Shown: piece after piece, positions 51,913 to 58,004 of the stretch | Position numbering within the stretch: the first letter of the stretch is position 1 | Layout of the letters: the number at the start of each line of letters is the position of its first letter | Assembly: GCA_017521405.1 (NCBI GenBank) | Contig: JAFXCP010000030.1 | Span: 1-58,004 of the forward strand | Length of the DNA stretch: 58,004 nt | Origin: Akkermansia sp. | GTDB lineage: Bacteria; Verrucomicrobiota; Verrucomicrobiia; Verrucomicrobiales; Akkermansiaceae | Direction of reading: 5' to 3' | Position numbers and translations under genes: made by a program | Notes under the pieces: model-generated | What the model was told of the DNA's origin: nothing | Database searches by the model: none | Seen by the model: only the letters and a program-made list of their open reading frames with translations

Positions 51913-52982
51913 TGGAGGCCATTCCCCTGCCACCGGGTACGGAACTCCGGGTAGAGCAGCGGCTCTTCCGATTCCGCAAGCCGGCACGAACATCGCGTGG
52001 TGCCCTGTCGGAACGCCCCGTCTGGTTCATCCATGCAGATACACCATGGGGCACCGCCACCGGAGAATGCAGCCCCATGCCCGCCCTCTCCCCGGAAAGC
52101 AAGCTGGATAATTTAGAAAACACACTGTGGGAACTCTGTGCCCAAGTAAAAGCACGGGGCGCACTCATGCCCCACATGGCAACCGAATGGCCGGCTTGCC
52201 GCCTCGCTCTGGAAGGTGCCATTTTGCAAGCCTCATGCCCCGGTACACCTTTGTGGGATACACCATTCTCCCGAGGAGAAAAAGGGGTGGAAATCCACCA
52301 CCTGATTTGGATGGCCGATGCCGCGACAATGTTGCACGCCATGCAGCAAGGCGTGCGGCATGGCTTTCGCTGTCTCAAAATGAAAGTGGGAGCCCTGCCT
52401 TTTCCGCAGGAAGTGGCATTGCTACAAGAAGCGCATCGCCGCTTTCCCGGAATCGAACTCCGAGTGGATGCCAATGGCGCTTTTGCCCCGGAAGATGTAC
52501 TCAGTAAATTACAACAACTGGCAGATGCCGGAGTTTCCTGCATCGAACAACCCTTACCACCAGGCAGCACAGCCGCCATGCATCTACTCTGCCGGCAGAC
52601 GCCCCTCCCCATCGCTCTGGACGAGGAGTTGATTCCCCACCACAGCCTGGCAGATAAAGAAAGACTGTTAGAAACAATTGCGCCTCAAGCCATTGTACTC
52701 AAGCCCACATTGCACGGAGGTCTGCAAGGCACACAAGAATGGGCCAGACTAGCCACTGAACACGGCATACGCTGGTGGATAAACTCTGCACTGGAAACAC
52801 CCATAGGACTTAGCCTCTTAGCCCAATGGTGCGGAAGATACGCGCCCGATACACTGCATGGTCTCAGCACCGGAAAACTCTTAGAGGAAAGATTTTCCAC
52901 CCCCATACACTTGGAAGGAGCGCAGCTCTTTATGCGGATTCCGGAAAAACAGCCGACAAAAGCCGCAACACCCTTTGCGTAG
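51912..52982 (+). CDS. menC: o-Succinylbenzoate synthase
   Basis: This 356-residue enolase-superfamily enzyme dehydrates SHCHC to o-succinylbenzoate. The catalytic KxK is in CLKMKVGALPF, and the metal ligands are in ELRVDANGAF, SCIEQPL and ALDEEL. The second catalytic Lys is in IVLKPTLHGG. The context with menD and menB supports MenC rather than a dipeptide epimerase, which can look similar. Its last 53 bases overlap the convergent serine hydrolase gene. Confidence 0.9.
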   Translation: MEAIPLPPGTELRVEQRLFRFRKPARTSRGALSERPVWFIHADTPWGTATGECSPMPALSPESKLDNLENTLWELCAQVKARGALMPHMATEWPACRLALEGAILQASCPGTPLWDTPFSRGEKGVEIHHLIWMADAATMLHAMQQGVRHGFRCLKMKVGALPFPQEVALLQEAHRRFPGIELRVDANGAFAPEDVLSKLQQLADAGVSCIEQPLPPGSTAAMHLLCRQTPLPIALDEELIPHHSLADKERLLETIAPQAIVLKPTLHGGLQGTQEWARLATEHGIRWWINSALETPIGLSLLAQWCGRYAPDTLHGLSTGKLLEERFSTPIHLEGAQLFMRIPEKQPTKAATPFA

Positions 52983-54018
52983 GCAGAACACCCAGCTGCA
53001 TACGATTCATCACATAAGCAAAGGAAAGGCCGGAACCCGGGTGTACCAAAGCATGGCAGCCCCCTGCTCCGGCATGCCCATAACTTCCCTGCGGAAAAAG
53101 AGACAAAGGCTCGCACATTGCCCCGCAGGTAAAGGCCGTGGATTGCAGCAGGGTTTTATCCAGGCCCCTGCATTGGGGCGTCCCTAACCACTGCCGCACC
53201 TTCGGAGCAAATGGGGATTCTCCCTCCCCCGGAAGGAGCTGGTAAAACCCGGCCAGCCCACGCGCAGAAGCCACACCGCCCCTCGCCGGATTAGCGGAAT
53301 TCCAAGCAGAAGGCGTATTCATCTCTCTGGCAGATTCCTGCCCGGTAATACTGTGAAACGCACGGTATACAGAACTTCCGGAATTAAAATATTCCTGGTA
53401 AAAAGCATCCCGAGGCATACCCCCGCGCGGCAAGCGGGGAGCCTGCAAATAAGCTATGCGCTCAAAAGCAGATTCCGGCACATGCCCAATGTAAAAATCA
53501 AGCTGTAATGGGCGGCGGATGCGCTGCTCCCAGAAATCGGATATACTCATACCGCAAACGCGCCGCATCAGCTCTTCCACCAATGGGCCAAAAGTCTGAG
53601 GATGGTAACCATGCTCCGGCGGGCACCATGCCGGGCATGTACGTTCTATTGCAGAACACCAAGCCGCTGCATCTGCCCATGCCACAGGCTCAACAAGCGC
53701 CGCCAAACCGCACTGGTGCGAAAGCAACTGCCCCACCGTAGCCCTCGGAAGAGGAAACTCCGGCCATAACTCCCCCAGCTCCAGCATCGGAGAAAAGCCC
53801 CGCTCCCACATGGCTTGCAGCAAACAAGCGGCGGCTGCAGGCTTGGTGGCAGAAAACACCGGCACCAGCGTGGACTCCGCCCATGCTATACCGGGACGAG
53901 CCATTCCGGCATATAAATGACACAGCTCCCTTCCCCGCTGCATCACACACACAGCAGCCCCATTCTCTACCCCCTCGGCAAAATTGCACTCAAATGCTCG
54001 TCTGAGAGCTTCCCTCAT
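52930..54018 (-). CDS. Beta-lactamase-like serine hydrolase (class C/EstB family)
   Basis: This 362-residue protein has the penicillin-binding fold of class C beta-lactamases and EstB-type esterases. The active site shows SATK at 56-59, the Tyr motif YHPQTFG at 138-144, and a GHAGAGG loop replacing the KTG box, which favours an esterase or LACTB-like role over antibiotic hydrolysis. There is no signal peptide, so it acts in the cytoplasm. The ATG at 54018 overlaps the trmO stop as ATGA, which decides the start against a longer form at 54045. It ends inside menC. Confidence 0.85.
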   Translation of the reverse strand: MREALRRAFECNFAEGVENGAAVCVMQRGRELCHLYAGMARPGIAWAESTLVPVFSATKPAAAACLLQAMWERGFSPMLELGELWPEFPLPRATVGQLLSHQCGLAALVEPVAWADAAAWCSAIERTCPAWCPPEHGYHPQTFGPLVEELMRRVCGMSISDFWEQRIRRPLQLDFYIGHVPESAFERIAYLQAPRLPRGGMPRDAFYQEYFNSGSSVYRAFHSITGQESAREMNTPSAWNSANPARGGVASARGLAGFYQLLPGEGESPFAPKVRQWLGTPQCRGLDKTLLQSTAFTCGAMCEPLSLFPQGSYGHAGAGGCHALVHPGSGLSFAYVMNRMQLGVLPTQRVLRLLSAVFPESA

Positions 54019-54677
54019 GGCTGTGGAGAAATAGCTAGAACCCATGCCACACCATCTTCCACCCGGAAATGCACCTCGAACGGACGCAGCACCATGTGGT
54101 ACACCCTGTGCGGATCCTGCTGATATGCCGGGCGAGGATCCTGCGCCAGCGTTTCCCGCAAAGCAGCTTGCCATGCAGCATCCGCACCGGCCGGCAACTG
54201 CTCCGGCAAGCGCACTTCCAGAGCATCCCATGGGCTTTCCGTAAAACCTGCAGAAGCATCCGGCAAAGCATCCGCATAAGGAATGTATGGCTTAATATCA
54301 TACACAGGCGTTCCATCCACCATATCCGCCCCGGAAATACGGAGAACCGGACCGGGGTCTACGGAAAGCAACTTCACCACAGAAAGCCCCAGCCCATTCG
54401 GGCGAAAAGGAGAGCGCGTGGCAAAGACACCCAACCGCGTATTGCCCCCCAAACGCGGAGGCCTTACCGTGGGATGCCACGGCTGCCCCGCATTCCTATG
54501 AAAGCCCCAAATGAGCCACAAGTGCGAGAAAGCATCCAAGCCCCGCACCATATCCGCATTGCGGAAATTCGGTTCAAACACCAACTCACTCACCACATGC
54601 GGAGCCAAATTCCCCTGCCGAGGAACACCGAATTTCTCGGCATAGGGAGAACGGAGTATGGCCACCGGCTCCGGCAT
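54015..54677 (-). CDS. trmO: tRNA (N6-threonylcarbamoyladenosine-37) methyltransferase TrmO
   Basis: This 220-residue protein of the TsaA/YaeB family methylates t6A37 in tRNA-Thr to m6t6A. The N-terminal beta-barrel shows IAILRSPY-like AILRSPYAEKFGVPRQGNL, FSHLWLIWGFH, and GVFATRSPFRPNGLGLSVVKL, and DIKPYIPYAD is the family end block. A C-terminal extension of about 60 residues is usual. It lies between rppH and the serine hydrolase, 15 bases after rppH. Confidence 0.93.
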   Translation of the reverse strand: MPEPVAILRSPYAEKFGVPRQGNLAPHVVSELVFEPNFRNADMVRGLDAFSHLWLIWGFHRNAGQPWHPTVRPPRLGGNTRLGVFATRSPFRPNGLGLSVVKLLSVDPGPVLRISGADMVDGTPVYDIKPYIPYADALPDASAGFTESPWDALEVRLPEQLPAGADAAWQAALRETLAQDPRPAYQQDPHRVYHMVLRPFEVHFRVEDGVAWVLAISPQP

Positions 54678-54692
54678 CCGTTAAAAAGAAAA

Positions 54693-55163
54693 TCAAAGGT
54701 TAAAAAAATCGCGCAAGACTTGCTCGTACACCGGGCGTTTGAAATCCGGCAAGCAATTCAAATCAAAATCGCGAGGATGAATCCAGCGATAATCCCGGAA
54801 CTCCTTGTTATCCAGCCACGGCTCCGCCGTATCGGAATGCATAAGGCAAAGGAAGTAATGCTGCTCCTGCCCGGCATAGGGAATACCCCGCTTACGAAAC
54901 ACACGCTCCCGCTCTTTAGGAGGATAATCATAACGGTACGGACCGTGAGCCGCCACCACTTCATATTCATTCGGGCGGAACCCCGTTTCCTCCATTCCCT
55001 CCCGGCAGGCAGCATCCATGGCGGATTCCCCTTTCTTTATACCGCCTTGCGGAAATTGCCACGCACCTGCGGATTTGGCTCGTTCGCACAGCAGCACCGT
55101 CCCATCGGAACGCTGGTAGATAATAGCAGCATTCGGACGGTAAAGTTGGGTCGTATCATTCAT
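54693..55163 (-). CDS. rppH: RNA pyrophosphohydrolase (RppH-like Nudix)
   Basis: This 156-residue Nudix hydrolase probably removes pyrophosphate from the 5' end of mRNA and so triggers decay. It shows YRPNAAIIYQRSDGTVLLCERAKSAGAWQFPQGGIKKGESAMDAACREGMEETG, where WQFPQGGI and the Nudix box are typical of RppH and diadenosine polyphosphate hydrolases. The ATG at 55163 starts the domain. A Nudix of this subgroup could also act on Ap4A. It is 14 bases after nadE. Confidence 0.88.
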   Translation of the reverse strand: MNDTTQLYRPNAAIIYQRSDGTVLLCERAKSAGAWQFPQGGIKKGESAMDAACREGMEETGFRPNEYEVVAAHGPYRYDYPPKERERVFRKRGIPYAGQEQHYFLCLMHSDTAEPWLDNKEFRDYRWIHPRDFDLNCLPDFKRPVYEQVLRDFFNL

Positions 55164-55177
55164 ATGCTCAAATCTTG

Positions 55178-57097
55178 TTAGGGTTTCCACTCTGTGGCGC
55201 AAGCATCCGAAGGCATACACCAATCCGCACGCGGAGATAACGCAACACTGCCCACCTTCGGACCATCCGGCACACAACTGCGTTTAAATTGCTGCGTAAA
55301 GAAACGGCGAAGGAACATTTCCAAAGTGCGCCCTATAAGCTCCTCACTATACTCCCCGGCAAAAGCCGTTTGAGCCAGTACACGCAGCTTAGTAGGCTCC
55401 GCTCCATACTTGATGAAATGGTACAGCAAGAAATCGTGAATATCGTAAGGTCCCAGAATATCCTCCGTTTTCTGATCCATCGTGCCATCCTCCGCAGGTG
55501 GCAGAAGCTCCGGGCTTACCGGCGTATCAATCACATCCTGCAAAGTGGCCGCCAACTCCTTCCCGCAGGAAGCTGCCTCATACGCAAGCAAACTGCGGAT
55601 GAGAGATTTGGGAACATCACAATTCACACCATACATGCTCATATGGTCCCCATTGTATGTAGACCAGCCCAAAGCAACCTCCGACAAATCCCCCGTCCCC
55701 ACCACCATACCGCCCGTTTTATTCGCCAGATTCATAAGAATCTTCGTACGTTCCCGAGCCTGCACATTTTCATAGGTATTAGTTCTCAGCGAAGGATCAA
55801 AATCTAAATCCCTGAAGTGCAGCAGGCATGCCTCCTTAATATTGATTTCCTTAAAAGAAGCCCCCACAAGACGTATCATCTCCACGGCATTGCGGTAAGT
55901 GCGACCGGTGGTACCAAACCCCGGCATCGTAACAGCTAAAATGCTTTCCGGACTTATTTCCAATAGCTTGCACACTCTCGCACACACCATAAGTGCCAGC
56001 GTGCTATCCAACCCACCGGAAATACCTATCACCATCGTACGTGCATGCGAATGCTGCACACGGCGGGCAAGAGCAGCCGCCTGCATGGATAGAATCTCCT
56101 CGCAACGCTCCTCCATTTCCTCCTCTGCCGGAACAAAAGGACGCGGAGGCAACCACGCATATGACAAATCACAGCAGCCGTCCAAACGGCTCAACACAAC
56201 CCGACGATATGGCGGCAAGGCCAGCCGTGCGCGGCAATCATTAAATGAACTCTCCCCCATACGCACATACGCCAGACGCTGCACATCCACATCAGCATAA
56301 GTAAGGCTACCCTTTTGTTCAAAACACGCAGATTCCGCCACAATTCGTCCGTTTTCCGCCACAAGTGAATGCCCACTGCATACACCATCCTGCGTACTTT
56401 CACCCACCCCGGCAGAAGACATGGCATACACAGCCATACAACGAGCACTCTGCTGCTTTACAAGCGCACGGCGCTTGGAAGCACCACCGGCTTGCTCATA
56501 TTCGGCGGAAAGATTAAAGACCACGCAAGCCCCTTGCAACACCCCGGCAGAGCTGGGCGGCATCACACTCCTCGCATCGTCACCCACCTCCACACAAAAG
56601 ACCAAATCCCCCCCATCACTGAAAAGAAGATTCGTCCCCAGCGGCACTTCGCCAAACCCGGGCAAGGCAACCTCGGACACTCCGCTTAGCTCCCGAGCAG
56701 GGCGGAACCAACGAGCCTCGCCCGCAGCACGGTGGCAAGGAACTTCACTCTTCGGCACCACACCCAGCACCCGTCCGCGCTGCACCACAACTGCCACATT
56801 GAACAAAGCCGTACCCACCACCAACGGCATCCCCAGCAACACCACAACATTAAGCCGCGCCGTTTCTGCGGCAAAATGAGTTAAGCCCCGCAAAGCGGCT
56901 TGCTGTAAACGCGGTTGGAAAAACAAATCGCCGCAACTTGCCCCGGTAAGGCACAGCTCCGGGCACGCAACCACATGCGCTCCGCCCTTGGCTGCAGCCT
57001 TTGTGCACTGCACCAACTCCTCCACATTGAACGAAACATCAGCCACACGCACGCGCGGCGTCACGACGGCCAAACGGTAATATCCGTATGTGCTCAT
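55178..57097 (-). CDS. nadE: Glutamine-dependent NAD+ synthetase
   Basis: This 639-residue two-domain enzyme makes NAD from deamido-NAD and ATP using glutamine. Residues 1-300 form the nitrilase-type glutaminase, with GGAHVVACPELCLTGASCGDL containing the catalytic Glu/Lys/Cys framework and ACVVFNLSAEYEQAGGASKRRALV. Residues 330-639 are the NAD synthetase, with the PP-loop GISGGLDSTLALMV and GTGDLSEVALGWSTYNGD. The length is that of the large bacterial form. It has its own promoter and leads nadE-rppH-trmO-hydrolase. Confidence 0.95.
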   Translation of the reverse strand: MSTYGYYRLAVVTPRVRVADVSFNVEELVQCTKAAAKGGAHVVACPELCLTGASCGDLFFQPRLQQAALRGLTHFAAETARLNVVVLLGMPLVVGTALFNVAVVVQRGRVLGVVPKSEVPCHRAAGEARWFRPARELSGVSEVALPGFGEVPLGTNLLFSDGGDLVFCVEVGDDARSVMPPSSAGVLQGACVVFNLSAEYEQAGGASKRRALVKQQSARCMAVYAMSSAGVGESTQDGVCSGHSLVAENGRIVAESACFEQKGSLTYADVDVQRLAYVRMGESSFNDCRARLALPPYRRVVLSRLDGCCDLSYAWLPPRPFVPAEEEMEERCEEILSMQAAALARRVQHSHARTMVIGISGGLDSTLALMVCARVCKLLEISPESILAVTMPGFGTTGRTYRNAVEMIRLVGASFKEINIKEACLLHFRDLDFDPSLRTNTYENVQARERTKILMNLANKTGGMVVGTGDLSEVALGWSTYNGDHMSMYGVNCDVPKSLIRSLLAYEAASCGKELAATLQDVIDTPVSPELLPPAEDGTMDQKTEDILGPYDIHDFLLYHFIKYGAEPTKLRVLAQTAFAGEYSEELIGRTLEMFLRRFFTQQFKRSCVPDGPKVGSVALSPRADWCMPSDACATEWKP

Positions 57098-57112
57098 AAT
57101 CTTTCTGCCCCT

Positions 57113-57141
57113 ATATTGCCAGAATCCCATCCCGGCGTCAA
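57113..57141 (-). promoter_or_regulatory. Promoter of nadE
   Basis: TTGACG at 57136-57141, a 17-base spacer and CAATAT at 57113-57118. Fifteen bases separate it from the ATG at 57097. Confidence 0.5.
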
Positions 57142-57289
57142 TCCCATACTTACCTATCCCCCCCACCACACACGCCCAAGCAGAACAACAAGGCCTCGTC
57201 CCACGCACCGCAGACGGCTCCCCTGCCGCCACCTACACCACCGCACGCACCCTTGCCCAAAACAGGGAACTCCGTCAAAGTTGCTTATT

Positions 57290-57775
57290 CTTCTTCCCCT
57301 GGAGGCGGAAAACAAAACGGGAAGCAAGAATCCGGTGGTGGTTCTTATAGAACACAAGGAAAGAGAAGATGGGAGTCGCTATCTTGTATCAGCCTATCCT
57401 CTGGAGGATAATAAGGAAACAAAGGTAACCCGGCAATTCAAAAAGCTGGTGTACTGTAAATACAGTAAATACAACAAGACCGCCAAGTTCACGGCAAACG
57501 CGCCGCAGGGCAAAGCCTACGAACTTTTGCGCGCCGCAATAAGTGGCGGTCACACAGACAACGTAGCAACAAAGCAGGATATAGTCAACTGGAAAGCAGC
57601 GCAAACGCTATCAAGAACAGCCTCGGTGAGCCTTGCGCTGGAGCCCTACACACCCGCAGAGCTGGCAGAAAGCTTCCTGCGGCGCATGGCGGCGTACATG
57701 CGCAACCAAGCACGCAGATACCGCCTCCTCTCCCCCCGCATGCCCAAGGACACACAGGCAGCCCTTTTTTCAAAA
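57290..57775 (+). pseudogene. Possible remnant of a phage-type polyvalent protein (nuclease-like domain)
   Basis: The plus-strand frame here reads GSKNPVVVLIEHKERE, then YLVSAYPLEDNKE, FKKLVYCKYSK and finally PKDTQAALFSK. The pattern NPVV-(strand)-SAY-(strand)-L-Y and the closing LFSK resemble barnase/EndoU-like domains at the ends of large phage and conjugative-element proteins. The part upstream (57098-57290) is out of frame and has no start or promoter, and the part after LFSK is antisense to the barrel gene. The stretch therefore looks like a broken insert. The match is from memory of sequence style only, so it is tentative. Confidence 0.35.
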
Positions 57776-58004
57776 AGCGTACCGAAGCGAAAACTGCACT
57801 ACGGGGTATACATGCAGCTTTTCCGCAATGTCAAAGAAATCATCTATCTCCCGCCGGAGGGAGCTCTCCAGTTGTTCCGTAGAGGCATCGTGATACATAT
57901 TAAAACGATCCTTGCATATGAAATTGCCGCTTTGTTCCACCCGAATGCGAGCGGAGCCCATGTAAGCCAGCCCTACATCCAACCCACACTGTAATTGCGG
58001 ACAG
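57770..58004 (-). CDS. Outer-membrane beta-barrel protein, C-terminal part
   Basis: On the minus strand 77 codons are open from the window edge to a stop at 57770. The sequence alternates hydrophobic and polar residues in strands (GLDVGLAYMGSARIRVEQSG; VYPVVQFSLRYAF), with a charged helix-like loop between them (EQLESSLRREIDDFFDIAEKL). It ends in aromatic Phe, the outer-membrane assembly signal of barrel proteins. The pair YPVV...LRYAF closely resembles small OmpW/OmpA-like barrels. The 5' part is outside the window. Confidence 0.72.
   Translation of the reverse strand, partial: CPQLQCGLDVGLAYMGSARIRVEQSGNFICKDRFNMYHDASTEQLESSLRREIDDFFDIAEKLHVYPVVQFSLRYAF

Noticed and set aside
54069-55181. 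A 370-codon open frame on the plus strand
   Set aside because: It lies antisense to trmO and rppH and is rich in Arg and His without a family match.

Overview
The window is a densely packed bacterial chromosome segment of moderate GC. It encodes about 48 proteins, two of them cut by the window edges. The mix suggests a Gram-negative, mucus-associated Verrucomicrobiota member, most likely Akkermansia or a close relative. That is my inference from protein resemblance: a secreted GH29 alpha-fucosidase, lipoproteins, an outer-membrane barrel, type 3 prolyl-tRNA synthetase, a menaquinone pathway and near absence of Shine-Dalgarno sites. No marker such as 16S rRNA is present. I saw no tRNA, rRNA, CRISPR array or intact mobile element.

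Layout. 1-2.3 kb: the start of a secreted protein and an O-acyltransferase with an SGNH domain. 2.3-3.7 kb: an RsmA-Nudix fusion. 3.7-11.4 kb (minus): hom, lysC, two membrane-anchored TPR-like proteins and murJ, a probable operon. 11.6-13.7 kb: tdh, a small membrane protein and ilvN. 13.8-15.2 kb: a lipoprotein/coiled-coil pair. 15.3-22.5 kb (plus): glnS, ribBA, ftsH, rsfS, argH. 22.6-26.8 kb: an SDR enzyme, then a minus-strand group of MBL hydrolase, GH29 fucosidase, pseudokinase and flavin-binding protein. 26.9-31.2 kb: recN, a HELTH membrane protein and recJ. 31.3-33.8 kb: acyl-ACP thioesterase, isochorismate synthase, an AP2-like small protein and a small secreted protein. 34.2-39.2 kb: an operon of three uncharacterised envelope proteins. 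39.3-43.8 kb: a membrane protein, hemA, a cobA-hemD fusion and a lipoprotein polysaccharide deacetylase. 43.9-49.3 kb: ftsK, proS and an M50 protease. 49.5-53 kb: menD-menB-menC. 52.9-57.1 kb (minus): nadE, rppH, trmO and a serine hydrolase. 57.1-58 kb: a possible phage-type gene relic abutting the 3' end of an outer-membrane beta-barrel gene.

Working together. hom and lysC make homoserine for threonine and methionine, and divergent tdh degrades threonine. menF and menDBC run chorismate to 1,4-dihydroxy-2-naphthoyl-CoA, and the thioesterase next to menF could supply the next step. hemA and cobA-hemD start and branch the tetrapyrrole pathway. The envelope is served by MurJ, FtsK, the deacetylase, the M50 protease and several secreted or lipid-anchored proteins.

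The most striking signal is regulatory. Roughly two dozen genes have a recognisable -35/-10 pair with a 16-18 base spacer, and in about fourteen the -10 box ends only 6-8 bases before the start codon. Transcripts would then begin at or within a base or two of the start codon. This leaderless layout repeatedly decides between alternative starts and was used to set several coordinates here.
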